From Haberlea rhodopensis (lineage: Eukaryota > Streptophyta > Magnoliopsida > Lamiales > Gesneriaceae), in NCBI GenBank assembly GCA_907163345.1, contig CAJQUN010000015.1, positions 11,192,886 through 11,256,885 of the forward strand: a stretch of 64,000 bases of DNA. Direction: 5' to 3'. Of the stretch, positions 23,656 through 35,968 are shown piece after piece (position 1 is the first letter of the stretch; every line of letters begins with the position of its first letter). Under the pieces are notes generated by a model, which did no database searches, had not been told where the DNA came from, and was given only the letters and a program-made list of their open reading frames with translations. The position numbers were made by a program, and so were the translations under genes.

Positions 23656-24175
23656 TGTGATGTCCAGATTTATTAATAATCATTTATTGGATTAAATTAT
23701 GATATTTATATGGTGTGTCGGGATTTAATTTTGGGTATCGGACTTTGGGCCGGAGTCGAGATAAATAATTCCGGGGTTTATTTGATAATGTAATTAAATC
23801 CAAGGGGATTTCATATTATTTGTGAATTTTAATTTAATTTGAGTGGTAGGGATCAATTATAACACTAGGGTTGGAGTTTAACATAAAACCCACATTTGTT
23901 TTCCTCTCCTCCCATACCATCGACCCGCCTCTTCTCCTTTCCCCACTCTTCGCGTCGCTTCTCTCTATCAGCTGAAAGAGGTGATTTTTCTTCCTGCTTT
24001 TCGACATGAGTTGTGTGCAGGTATGTGTGTGAGATTTTTCATGTTTCCTCAACCAATTACTCTACTTGTTCTTCGAATTAGGAGATGTTTCTTTTACACG
24101 ATGTGATGCCAAGTTGGGTTCGAATTTTAAATTGCTGCATGTGTCTGTGTGGATCGATTCCTTGCTGTTTGGCGT
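23656..24175 (+). mobile_element. Family III LTR, 5' fragment
   Basis: Begins TGTGATGTCCAGATTTATT and matches 41893-42410 almost base for base, up to GATTCCTTGCTGTTTGG, where it is replaced by the start of LTR V. Confidence 0.85.
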
Positions 24176-24506
24176 TGTGATGACAAGGGATTATAGATGT
24201 TAATCCCGGAGTATTAATAACCCCTAAAGTTGTTTTACGTGGCGATTTGGAGTTTAATCGTAGTGTTGGGGCTTTCGGGCTCGTCTATTTGAGTAGTTGG
24301 GATCGTTGGATCCCGAGGGTGAGATTGTATTCTCATTTGGGTGAAAAACCTATGAGTTGGGTTTTTAGTGTGACTCGGGATCTGGGGTGCTTTGTGTGGG
24401 CACCGGTAGGGGGTTTTGGAGTTAGAGAGAGAGTTTTTGAAAACAGATGATTTTTAATGAATCATGATGTATTTGTGGGGCTTTTAGAATTTCGGGGTAA
24501 TTTTGC

Positions 24507-24514
24507 TATATATA
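24507..24514 (+). promoter_or_regulatory. TATA box in LTR V
   Basis: TATATATA in the context TTGCTATATATACCAGTTG, the same context as in LTR II at 30071. Confidence 0.6.
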
Positions 24515-25609
24515 CCAGTTGAACCCGAGATTTTAATTATTGGAAGCCATTATTTTGCCTTGACCTCTCTCTCTCTCCCCGTGCTGTTTCCCGTCTTCCT
24601 CGACCCCCGCCGCTTCAAGCCGTGCGCACGCCGTCGTCCGGCCGCCATCCGGCGCGTCCGACCCACCGTTGGCTTCGTCTCTCCGAGGCGCAGCTTTCCC
24701 CACCGGTGATTTGAAGTTTCGTCGAGAATCGCGTTCGGATTTGCCAGAAAAGCGCAAGGGTTCGAAAATTCAAATCTGTCCGATTTGGGGCTCGATTTTT
24801 GGTACGTTTTTGGGGCTTTTCTTCAGGTGTTTTTGGGGCGTTTTATGCTGTTAATTGGGTCGAAAATTTCATTCTTTATGATCCATAAATTTGTTGCCAA
24901 TTGGTTCGAATTTTGGTGTTCTTTTTTTCGAAAATCTTGCTGATTTTTGGATAAATTCTTATACTCCACATGGTTCAGCTTTTGAGTCTCTTTGGTGATG
25001 CTTAATGGTTCGAATTTAACGCTGCTTGCGTGGGGTTAGGGTTCGAATTTGGGGGTTTTGGCAGGGGGCGGTGATTCTTGTTTTTGATAGATTAATTCAT
25101 GTTTTAGATGAGTTATGGTGCTTGGTTGGGTTCAAATTGTAATGATAGGGTTCGAAAAATTGAAGGGTGTTCTTGAACAATTTTCGATAATGTCTCATTC
25201 GTTTTCCCTCCCTGCATGTACCCTGCCCCGGGTCTTTTAAATGGTTAATTGTCGTGTGTTGACAATATTCTTGTATAAGGGTTGGGTGTGCTTGAGCATG
25301 GGTTACATGTTCGTAAATATTTGTGAATTATTTGTCGTATTAGCACATCATTCCTCGGGGCATGGAACCCAAGCAAGGTTTGGCTTGGACTACGGAGATT
25401 TAAGGTACGTGCGACGTACAAGCATTACTTTATATGAGAGCATTTGTGAAATGCATAATGTATTTTAATTGCATTAGATGGTTATGGGTATGGTTATATA
25501 TATATGTGTTGATATAACTATGGAACGACCTAATCTTGACATCGCTGCCACAAGCGTGCGTAATACTAGAGTAGTATAACCTTACATGATATATGGGGTA
25601 CTGGATTTA

Positions 25610-25925
25610 TATGACCATTGTAGGGCATTGAGATGCCTGAGAATGACCGTAGAATCATGTAATCATTATAAGACATTTGAGATGTCTAAGTATAAAAGGG
25701 GAATTGGTAAAATAAATGCGAGGCATTTGAGCTATCTGTGATTGATAGCGAAGTTGAGAAATCAGTATATGACCATTGTAGGGCATTGAGATGCCTGAGA
25801 ATGACCGTAGAATCATGTAATCATTATAAGACATTTGAGATGTCTAAGTATAAAAGGGGAATTGGTAAAATAAATGCGAGGCATTTGAGCTATCTATGAT
25901 TAATAGCGAAGTTGAGAAATCAGTA
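25610..25925. repeat. 158-bp tandem duplication in LTR V
   Basis: Two almost identical 158-bp units (25610-25767 and 25768-25925) beginning TATGACCATTGTAGGGCATT. Confidence 0.9.
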
Positions 25926-26924
25926 TTGATATTGAGATATCTATATTTGCATGTATAATGAATTTGGAATCACTATTTGTTGATATTCGAGAATTAGGCA
26001 TGCGATGAGTTAATCAATGTGTTGATTTACTGATTTTTTGAGATTTGATGAGTTGATGATTGTGAGAACAGGGACAGTACACGGAATCCCGGATGAGGAC
26101 ATTGCCATCCAGGGAGTATCATTTAAAATTCATTAGTATTTACTTTTGTTGTAAATTACGAATTTCATTATTGTGATTATGGGATTTTGTGTATTGGTAT
26201 GCTCACCCCGTTGGGGCTGTCTCTGTTGGGGCAGGTGAACAGGTACATCGATGGCTTTGGAGTTGAGCTCGAGCTGTTGATTGGATTTACTCCCAGGATC
26301 GTGGTACCAGGGCTTGATGGAGCACGGTATCGTATAGGGTACTTATATACACCCGAGAGTTATATACACATTTATGATGCTCGCATGTGAGCACGGTTAT
26401 ACTTGTATATGGGTTGTATATAAAGGCATGAGCCTTCCTCTCTTTCATTCTATATGCATGCAATTAAGGGTAGAATTGCTAATGATATGAGAGTCATTTG
26501 TGTATTATGTGGGTGTCGAAACCCACTTTAGTTGTCTTATTGTGTGGTGTCTTCCCTGGCTGGGAATTTACTTTGTGTTCTGTATTCTGTTGAGCATTGT
26601 GTTTTCCCTGGCCGGGAACTATATTATGTGATGTGCTTTTATTTCGGGATGGCTCTATTTATGGGGAGACTCTGCCCAAATTTTTATAAAAGTCCACAAT
26701 GTAAAAAGTGGTGTAATGGGGATGGTAATGGGCGAACTTTATGAGTCTTTTTGTTGTTAGATGATGATTCTTATAACATTGAGTGTTAAAGAAAATTTTG
26801 TATTTGCCATTCAATGGTAAAGCATCATCCGAGTTTCCCGATCGACGATTTTTATTGAAAGCATGTGCCACACATAATGATTCATACACTAATCAAGGGT
26901 TAAGGGCTTGGGGTCCTACATTAG

Positions 26925-26936
26925 TGGTATCAGAGC
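26925..26936 (+). promoter_or_regulatory. Primer binding site (tRNA-iMet), internal region A
   Basis: TGGTATCAGAGC, 4 nt after the LTR V end. Confidence 0.9.
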
Positions 26937-27642
26937 AGTGGTTAGCTCTTTGGGATGTTTAATGGCCTAGGGATGTGTTGATAGACATGTATATCACATA
27001 CTTTTATGCATGATTGTAGTTTTCTGTCATTGTGACATGACGCCTACTATGTGCATTTTATGATATGAAGCAATGAAAATTGGTGTTATTGCTAACCATC
27101 GTGATTGCAGGATCGTATGAGATACGATGAACATACACAATGAGGGTGGTATGGTTGAAAACCCTTGAGTATGGTAACTCGTTTTATTATCCTTAGCTTG
27201 ACTATGGTAAACATGATAATGCCTTTTAAGGTGCGTGATGGATGACATCGCTGACGGCAATTAATGTTGATAATAAGTGGACGTTGTTACTAGTAGAGGG
27301 ATAAATGCATTTTATTGAGTTGAGTTTTGTGTACATGTTATGTGTATATGTATGTGCAGTGCTGAGAAATCAGATTTTGCAGGAGAAATCAGAAAATGAG
27401 ATATGATATCTGAGAATAGGAAATGGCAGGCAGTACTGTGCGGTTTGAGTATGACAACAGATGATGTGACAATCGGGTATGTGTGTGTCATTTACAGGAT
27501 GGTACAGGTACGTGTTGATGTACGAGGATGTATTGATATTTATATTGATGTTGTTAGGATATAACGATGATGGTAAATGCATGATGATATGGAGGGTCAC
27601 TGAAATGAACGACGTGTTGTTATTCTTGTTGTTGTTATTGAT

Positions 27643-27895
27643 TGTGTCGCAGTAGTAGGGGAGCGACGATGGGGTATAGTAGGCTTGGTGATGCTACTAT
27701 ATCGATTATATATTGTGTCGCAGTAGTAGGGGAGCGACGATGGGGTATAGTAGGCTTGGTGATGCTACTATATCGATTATATATTGTGTCGCAGTAGTAG
27801 GGGAGCGACGATGGGGTATAGTAGGCTTGGTGATGCTACTATATCGATTATATATTGTGTCGCAGTAGTAGGGGAGCGACGATGGCGTAAGACCC
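27643..27895 (+). repeat. 71-bp tandem array with hairpin units (internal region A)
   Basis: Units start at 27643, 27714, 27785 and 27856 (last incomplete). Each unit can form GTCGC/GCGAC (loop ~12) and ATAGTAG/CTACTAT (loop ~10) stems. Confidence 0.92.
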
Positions 27896-30070
27896 CATCA
27901 CCTAGACTCGTCATTTGTTCATTTATGACGTCGTATATGTATAAATTTTTCATTTTCTTTTCATTCTTCAAAAAGAATCATTACATGCTTCCCATAATCC
28001 CATGACATAAACAATGTTCAACATTATATGACCATCTCTACCAACAAATAGACTCAAAGCCCATTACCATCCCCATTACACCACTTTTACATTGTGGACT
28101 TTTATAAAAATTTGGGCAGAGTCTCCCCATAAACTGAGCTATCCGGAAATAAAAACACATTACCAACATGACTCCCGACCAGGGACAACTCGATACTAAA
28201 CAGAATACAGAAACACAAGTAAATTCCCAGCCAGGGAAGACACCACACTAATAAGACAACAAAAGTGGGTTTCGACACCCTTATACAGTCCATATACAGA
28301 TACAAGTGCTCACAGAAGAGCAACGAATAACAGATACACATCCGGATGCATAATTAGTATAAATACCAACCGCTCGACCTCGTATATCGGCTCAATCTCA
28401 TACTATGCTTATGGAAGCATCATCCAACAAGGTTCGAGCCTAGCACTCCAAAGCAGCATCTTACCTGTTGTACCTGTTTCAACAGAAACAGCCCCCACAC
28501 AGGGTGAGTACACTCCCACTCAATAGTCAATCACAAATCAACATACAAAATCATAATGCAATAATTTAGATTATTCAAAACTCATAAAATATACTCCCTG
28601 TACAATTCCGAGTTTGTATGTCTTCCACACACTGTTCCTGTTTCAAACTCACGCACTTCATAATGTCAAGTTTAGTATTGTCACTGAAAATGTAATACTC
28701 AGCAACGCTTATGAATTCAATACAATGCTCAAACATAAATAGTTCAACACAATGTAAACCTGGTTATCCCAATGTAAACCTGGTTATCCCACCATTTCAT
28801 TCTCGATATTTTCTCATATCGCCCATGCCCACGGCATCACTACTCAACAAGGAAAGTTGGATCACGTACCACTACGTGTCCCCCATAACTCGTATATGAA
28901 ACTCAATTATTAAAGTCAACCACTTACCTGAATCATCATATTCAAAATTGCATGTATACATGAATGTATAGATACTAGATATACCTTCTCGTACGTCACC
29001 ACGTACCTTATAGTAGACAACATGAACAAGCTATCATCAACGTCCGAAGTCTCCTGTAGAGTCTATATCGAATATCAATTCAATATTAGCTCATAATCCA
29101 AGCAATGAATAACCATCAAATAGTTCTTACTTTCATTTCCATATCACAAATCATTAACTCAATATTATGAATCAAATCATAATCAATACTCTGGATGCAC
29201 ACATCCTCACATTAATCATGATATAACATTGGTGATGCAAAACCCAATTTTCTCCCACCATCCTCTACATCACACACATGATGCAGGATACACACACCCA
29301 TACGTGCAAGATCACGCCCAACTCACATAGCAGTTCACTAGACACACAAGTTCAACCGAGGGAAAGAAAGTGCAAGGGTGTATGCATAATAATATCCAAC
29401 TAGTGTCTCACTAAAACAATCCAATTAAGCCAATTAACATGCTCCAAATATTCAAACCCACACCGAGGTGATTCAAACCAAGACATGAAAGAAAGGGTCC
29501 ATGTAGATAAGAGATTCTACCCCCTTTAATCCAATCCCCTTAATCCCTACATAAAGTCATTTATTTGAAGAAATTCAACTTTAACAAATTAAAGATGCAT
29601 TGGATTCCAAATCTTGATTTAGAACTCACTATAAGATTAGTGACTCAACAAGGTGACATAAATCAATAACACATGCTATGCTATCCAATTGAGCCTAAAT
29701 ATCACTATAACACTATTCCATGTTAACACATACTGTGATGTCCGGGGATTAATGGTGTTAATCCCGGTGTGGTATTAATCCTTGATGGATTTTTTTTTAA
29801 TTGTGGCAATTAGGAATTAATTGTGATTTTGGGTCTCCCGAGGTTGTTTAATCGGGCATTTGGGATCGCTGGATCCAAAGGTTGAGATTGTATTCTCATT
29901 TCGGTGGAAAACCTTTGAGTTGGGTTTTTTAGTGAGACTTGGTGTCCGGGGTGCCTTATGTTGGGGCCAGTCTGGGGATTTGCTGTTGGAGAGAGAGTTT
30001 TTGGTAACAGATGATTTTTAATGAATCATGATGTATTGGTGAAGGTATTGGTATTTTGGGGCATTTTTGC

Positions 30071-30078
30071 TATATATA
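30071..30078 (+). promoter_or_regulatory. TATA box in LTR II
   Basis: TATATATA, about 40 bp before a CT-rich stretch. It is absent from the 3' LTR because of a deletion. Confidence 0.6.
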
Positions 30079-30471
30079 CCAGTTGGACTCGGGATTCCGT
30101 CATTTGGAATCCATTTCTCTCCTCTCCTCTCCCTCTCTCTCGCCTCTCTCACCCCAAACCCTTCCCCTTTTTCCTTTGATGAGCAAATCGATGGAGGCTC
30201 GTCCTAGGAGCCGGATTTCTCGAAGATAAGTTGGTAAGTTTCTTCCCCTCGACTTTGTCTTCGATTTGATAGTGATCTTGTTGGTTTTTGGTTAAGTTTT
30301 GGTGGGTTTTGAATTTGTGGATTTTTGGGTTAAAATCTAAAATGTTGATTTCAGTGTTTTCATGGAGTTTAATCGTTGTATTTGAGGTGTTGAGGTTGTA
30401 TGGGGTGTTGGTTTGGAGTTTGGGTGTGAAAAACACCATTAAAGCTCGAGTTTTCGGAAAATCGCAGTCCG

Positions 30472-30680
30472 CGATCGATCTTGGCGAGGCGCCGATCGAT
30501 CGCGACATGCTACTGGATTTGGGAAGGCGAATGAGCAGTAGCGACGATCGATCGCGAGAAGTGGGCGATCGATCGCGAGGGCCTTGGCGATCGATCGCGA
30601 GATGTGGCGATCGATCGCGGCTTGTTTATTTTCGGACAGTAGGGTATGGCGATCGATCGCGGCTTGGCACCGATCGATCG
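30472..30680. repeat. Paired CGATCGATCG cluster, 8 copies (5' LTR II)
   Basis: Starts at 30472, 30493, 30545, 30566, 30588, 30608, 30650 and 30671. Offsets are 21, 52, 21, 22, 20, 42 and 21, so most neighbours are one or two times ~21 bp apart. The first copy ends in T instead of G. Confidence 0.95.
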
Positions 30681-31309
30681 CGGCCCTCCTTTGTTTTTTT
30701 TTTTTTTTCAAATTTTGGAAAATGTCGGGATTTTGGAATCGGGGTTTTAAGGGGGCCGTTTCCGGGGCAATGTCTACATTCTAATGGGAATGCTATACTT
30801 TTAAAATGGATTGGTTGAGGCCAAAGTTTAATAAAACGGAATTCCCGGTTGAATTCTTGGTTATCTTTTAAACTTGTTAATGGTATATTTTGGGTTTTAT
30901 GCATGCTTAGCCGGGGGGGCTTTTATTTTGGTAATCGTCATGGATTGACGATATGATTGGGAGTCTTGAACGTGCTTGGACACGTGATCGCATGCCTTTG
31001 CTTGATTTTGAGTTGTTTATGTGTTTTAGCACCTATTTCTCGAGGCATGGAACTCAAGCGAGGTTTGGCTTGGACTACGGAAACTTAAGGTACGTATGAC
31101 GTACGAGCATAGCCTATTATAGTGTTGCAACTGTGAAATGCATGATGTGTGATAATTGTATCAAACGGGTATTGGAACACATGGCATGTGGTAATTGCAT
31201 CAGATAGGTATGGAAATGCATGGTGCATGATATTTGCTATAAATGGATAACGATATTCATGGTAAATGGTATTTGCGTCAAATGGTTATACATTAGGAAC
31301 TATACGGTG

Positions 31310-31430
31310 CCGCTATTGAACGAGCAATGATTTGGGATGCTGTCGCTGTTGAGCGACCATCGGTTATGACGCCGCTAGTGTTGAGCGTGCGCGGGGTTTA
31401 GAATGCCGCTATTGTGGAGCGAGCAATGGA
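31310..31430. repeat. GCCGCT...GAGCGA hairpin repeats in LTR II
   Basis: Four degenerate units, including the perfect hairpin GTCGCTGTTGAGCGAC. Repeated at 37,203-37,325 in the 3' LTR. Confidence 0.75.
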
Positions 31431-32289
31431 ATGGGAACATGGAATCATTGAATTGATTTATGTGATATTTACGGTCTTTTACATAATGATTTTACCATAT
31501 TGATTATGGAACTGGCATAATAGAACGGTATTAGTTAATCTATGTGACGACTAGCTGGTTTTGGGAATTTGATAAGTTTGGTTATTTTGAGAACAGGGAC
31601 AATACAGGGGATCCCGGATGAGGGTGTTACCATCCAGGGAGTATCATTTAAATTATAGCATTTACATTCTGTATTTGAATTGCAATGTTATGCTTATTGG
31701 ATTGGTGGTATTGGTATGCTCACCCCGTGTGGGGGCTGTCTCTGTTGGGGCAGGTAACACAGGTGCAGCAGTAGCTTTGGAGTTGAGCTCGGGCTGATGA
31801 TAGAGGTACTTCCAGGATCGAGGTACCAGAGCTGGTTGAATAAGTACATAGATCCAGTGTTGAGATCGAGCTGTGCTTGGGAGGTGCTTCCAGGATTGAA
31901 GTACCAGTAACGGTATCCGGTAGAGTGTTTTATACATCAGATACACGCTCATTCATTGGGTGCTCTTGTGTGAGTACATTTTACGTGTATATGGAATGTA
32001 TAAATGGACTACGGCTTTTCTCTGTTCATTTATGGGTTACATGCAATTAAATGTGGAATTGCTAAATGAACTAAGAGCATGTTAGTGTATTATGAGGGTG
32101 CATGTCATATATGTAATCTTGGTTGGGGGATTTGCATATTATATGGGATGAATGCAAGGATTTTTATGGATCACTAATGTGGTGTCGCACTTGCATAGGG
32201 CTTTTCCCCATGATTTTATGAATATATGCACTAATGGTATGGATTAATACACTAATAACAGGTTAAGGGCACGGGGGTTCTTACATTAG

Positions 32290-32301
32290 TTGTATCAGAG
32301 C
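32290..32301 (+). promoter_or_regulatory. Primer binding site of element II, one mismatch
   Basis: TTGTATCAGAGC, differing from the tRNA-iMet site TGGTATCAGAGC at one position, 4 nt after the LTR. Confidence 0.8.
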
Positions 32302-32507
32302 AGTGGTTAGCTCTTTGGGGCTGTTGAGGGCCTAGGAACATGTTAATGGGAATGAGAAGCACATACTTATGCATGATGATAGTTAGGGTGCGCGGCACAA
32401 CTATATTGCTTATGTGCGTTTATGATATGTGTTCATAATTGGAATATGTGTTGCTAACCATGGTGGTTGCAGGGTCTTATGAGACATGAATTATGCATTA
32501 CGGTTGC

Positions 32508-32945
32508 ATGCACGTCGAAGCGATGGTAAATGCCGCTGTCACGTCGAAGCGATGATGCCGCTGTCGTGCCGAAACAATTATTGGAATACAGATTATGCAT
32601 TACGGTTGCATGCATGGCGTAGCGATGTGAATACTTGCCGCTGTCATTATAGCGATGAAGAATATTTGCCGCAAATATGTCGAAGTGAAGGATAATGCCG
32701 TTGTCATATTACTATTGCGAGGGATATTATGCCGCTAATATGTCGAAGCGAGGGGTATTTCCGCTGTCACGCCGGAACGATGGTAAATGCCGCTGTCGTG
32801 TCGAAGCGATGGTAAATGCCGCTGTCACGTCGAAGCGATGGTACGACCGTCATGTCGAAGCGATGATGCCGCTATCGTGTCGAAGCGATGATACATGCCG
32901 CTGTCACGTCGAAGCGATGATGCCGTTGTCATGACGTAGCGATGC
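32508..32945 (+). repeat. Degenerate GCCGCTGTC..GTCGAAGCGATG tandem array
   Basis: About 12 units of roughly 23-35 bp alternate GCCGCT and GTCGAAGCGATG, so that CGCT/AGCG stems can form. Confidence 0.85.
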
Positions 32946-33008
32946 GATCGGGAACAAAGTACTACATGGGTGTGAGTACCTCTTGAGTCCGCGATTATTC
33001 CGCTATTT

Positions 33009-33180
33009 TATTGGCGATGGTTCATGCCGCCGGGTATTCTATTGGCGATGGTTCATGCCGCCAGGTATTCTATTGGCGATGGTACATTCCGCCGGGTATT
33101 CTATTGGCGATGGTTCATGCCGCCAGGTATTCTATTGGCGATGGTTCATACCGCCAGGTATTTATAGCGATGTTTTATGC
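33009..33180 (+). repeat. 31-bp tandem array
   Basis: About five units of GGTTCATGCCGCC.GGTATTCTATTGGCGAT type. CGCC/GGCG in each unit can pair. Confidence 0.9.
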
Positions 33181-33393
33181 CGCTGACTTTATGGCGAGGG
33201 ATCATGCCGCCGATTCTATAGCGATGGATTATACCGCTATGTGTGTAGCACTGGATTATGCCACCTACGAGCGATGGATGCTGCTTATGTACCGCTGGTG
33301 GACGATGGATACAGGTATTCCGCTATCTTGATAGCGATGAGGTATGGCAAATTACTTTTGATATCATTATTGTGAATTCCATGTGTTGTTTGA

Positions 33394-33575
33394 TACCGTC
33401 ATGTGTTTGACGATGAGATTATGGATGTCGTATATCGACATGTGCCGTCATGTGTTTGACGATGAGATTATGGATGTCGTGTATCGACATGTGCCATCAT
33501 GTGTTTGACGATGAGATTATGAGTGTCGTGTATCGACAGGTACCGTCATATGTTTGACGATGTTATTTGGGATGT
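33394..33575 (+). repeat. 49-bp tandem array with two hairpins per unit
   Basis: Units start at 33394, 33443, 33492 and 33541 (last partial). Each can form CGTCA/TGACG and GTCG/CGAC stems. Confidence 0.9.
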
Positions 33576-35968
33576 CTATGTGGATGCGTGGCGTCGTTTT
33601 GGTGAATAATGCATTCATGTTTATGTATTTGGTTGTATGGTTTGAGTGCCAATGGTGGGCACGTGGTAGAGTCTGGGTCACTAGTTGACGAGACCTTTTT
33701 CCGAGCAGGTTTGCTCGATGGAGCATTGGATGCATTGTACCGGTGAGTGTACCGCATCATGTTATAGAGGTAAATGTTTGTCGAGCAATGATACCCTTGG
33801 GTATGCTCGTTGGGATGGCTAAGGCCAAGTGATTGGTGGTAAGAGTAGTCATTGAGGAAACTACTCGTTTGTTGTTGTGATGTGTGATAGGCATGGGCAC
33901 ACCCACCGTGAGGGTGTGGAATAAATCCTAATGGATTATGATTGCATGGTAATTAAGCATGGACGCCGGGTTGTCCATTGTGCTTTGGTGTTTTAGAGAT
34001 ATGTTGGGCGATGACCCACAACTCTAATGGTTTGTACGGTATGGTATACCGGGTTGGACCGTGCGTCGCATTGATAGGTTGGTATGAGCCTATGGGGCCA
34101 GCGAATCGCTAGCCAAGTATTGTTGCAGTACTTTAGCGTGCTTGTGTTAACCATTATAATGCTCGTTGGATTCGAGTTTGGTGAATCGTATGGTGATACG
34201 ATGAGGGTTATGGTAGACTCTTGTAGTCTCTATGTGGCATGGTGATTGAGGTAGGGAATACCTCACGGGGACGTTTATACGCCATTGTTTTGAGGGACTT
34301 GTACTGGGACAGCTCAATTTTGTTGGTATTACCAACGTGAGTGTCAACAAGTCGTTGTTAGCTCTAGTTGAGCATCCTTGCATATGGCATGCAATGGGAG
34401 TCACAATGGTTTGTGAGATATAGTTAGTGGGGTGACACTACTATATTGAATTTGTCTCTTGGAGAGATTTGAGTTGTACTGTCTTGGAGACAGCTTGCAT
34501 TGGTCGTGGATTGATTGTAAATCAGCCATAGTAAGCATTACTTGTGTTGGACCGAGTAATGAATTTCTTACCTCGGTGAGACGTTTGAGGAGACGTCTCC
34601 AGGGAGATGCTCGTTTGTGGAGTACTATGGCATTAGTACAGAGCATCGTTGGGATGTGTATACATGGGGTATACGGATTTTGAGTCGGGTAATGGTGGTT
34701 TTGATGCACTACTCTAACCAGTTGTGTATTTCTAGGTTCCAGGATATGTTTTTGGTATAAATATATCCAGGTCTTCCGAACGGTGGTTCGAGGATTGGAG
34801 GATCATGGATTCATGACTTTTTCCCTTGAGAGAAAGGCGGTACTGATATACCTACCGGTTGAATCCTTTGGGAGATTCGTTGCTTTGGTTGTGTGGTGTT
34901 GATGTTGAAATCACACCCTTTGGTTTTGGTTGGTCAACCATCATTCTCCGTGGGGTGAGAATAATCCAGGTTTGTCAGTTGGTTTTGGGATTTGGGTATG
35001 ATTGGAGATACCCGAGTCTATTGCATTGTGTATGCATGTTGTGATTGGTGGTTGGGCATGTTTGCCGTGTGAGTATACAAATGCCAACTTTATTTTGTTC
35101 CTTGTTGAACGTCGAGTTTGTATGCTTGGTTTGGTAAATCTCCGGTGTGAGATTGCGGGACCTCGAGAGCGGTAGTCTCGATGGCACGATGTATTCTGAG
35201 GAATGATCGTGAGGTACGATTGACTCCCTCTGAGGAGGGATTGTCGTGTTTTGAGACCATGGTAGTTCTTGCTGGTTAATTCGATAGCCTCCCTGTTTTA
35301 GGATTGTTAAATCCCAGGATAGACAAGGGGTGGCCAGGACTCGGATTTGTTTGGTGTCGTGGTTGACACGCGTGGCGGGGATGCAATTGATTGTTTTGCG
35401 TGACCTCTGTGGAACTTGCGACTTTGTGGAGTCTTGATGGTGTGTCGGGACCAAGATATGATTTCTTGGAACACACCGGTGTAAACATCCTTGGTGATGT
35501 GTTTTGTGTGGATCAGTGACCGTGGGTAACCCGGTCCGGGTTGCAAGTGGTGCAACTACTCCTTTGGAGGAGATGGGCTGGGAAGCGAAACCGGATTTTC
35601 TGTGAGTATACTGTTGTATACTAGTGGTCCCCATCATGACGATGCGTGTCAAGCATCGTGGGCAAGTGATGGATGTCACGGGATGATATCTATGTCAGAA
35701 CCAATGGAGATTTGGTTGGTTTGCAGTCGTGGTGTGACTTCTGGGACGTTTCACGTCGAGGTATGTTGTTATCTTTCGGATTTGTATTGGTTTCAGCGTT
35801 TGCTCTATTTTAGAGCTTGGTGCGAGATGGGTATTCTCGCGATTGTTAATTCGATTCTAATATGGTCCAGAATGGGGGTTGTGGCTTTGTTTTGTTGGTG
35901 TAGTCCTGGTGTTACGGGGGGTACACCGGTGCAATTTCGAGGACGGAATTTTATTAGTCGGGGATAAT

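Larger units (their letters stand above)
24176..26920 (+). mobile_element. Family V LTR (2,745 bp), acting as the 5' LTR of the coding-free element
   Basis: Starts TGTGATGACAAGGGATT and ends GGGGTCCTACA, with a primer site 4 nt beyond. The first 350 bp resemble family II, including a TATATATA box at 24507-24514. The last third mixes family II-like and family III-like blocks (GGGGAGACTCTGCCCAAAT). No gene is supported inside; the GC-rich stretch at 24,590-24,720 is part of the LTR leader. Confidence 0.7.
26921..27895 (+). mobile_element. Internal region A of family III (first part), coding-free
   Basis: Nearly identical to 44831-45804. No gag or pol frame is seen. It contains the 71-bp hairpin array and is split by a reverse solo LTR at 27,896; it resumes at 39,482. 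Confidence 0.85.
29734..32285 (+). repeat. 5' LTR of element II (2,552 bp)
   Basis: Full-length LTR with TATA box (30071-30078), palindrome cluster (30472-30680) and GCCGCT..GAGCGAGC repeats (about 31,310-31,430). Confidence 0.92.
32286..35968 (+). mobile_element. Internal region of element II, coding-free
   Basis: 3.7 kb without recognisable gag or pol. From about 33,575 to 35,950 it is unique, G/T-rich sequence on the plus strand. The longest open frame (34,975-35,679 on the minus strand) resembles no known protein. The 3' end GAATTTTATTAGTCGGGGATAAT serves as the purine-rich tract. Confidence 0.75.

Noticed and set aside
31662..31952. 96-codon minus-strand frame, repeated at 37,557-37,847
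   Set aside because: Its repetition is explained by its position in both LTRs of element II; no homology recognised.
32508..33575. Tandem arrays as a CRISPR-like array
   Set aside because: Eukaryotic LTR-element interior, units contiguous without unique spacers, no cas genes.
34975..35679. 234-codon minus-strand frame in element II
   Set aside because: Low-complexity Thr/His/Pro/Gln-rich translation of G/T-rich non-coding DNA on the opposite strand; no motif recognised.
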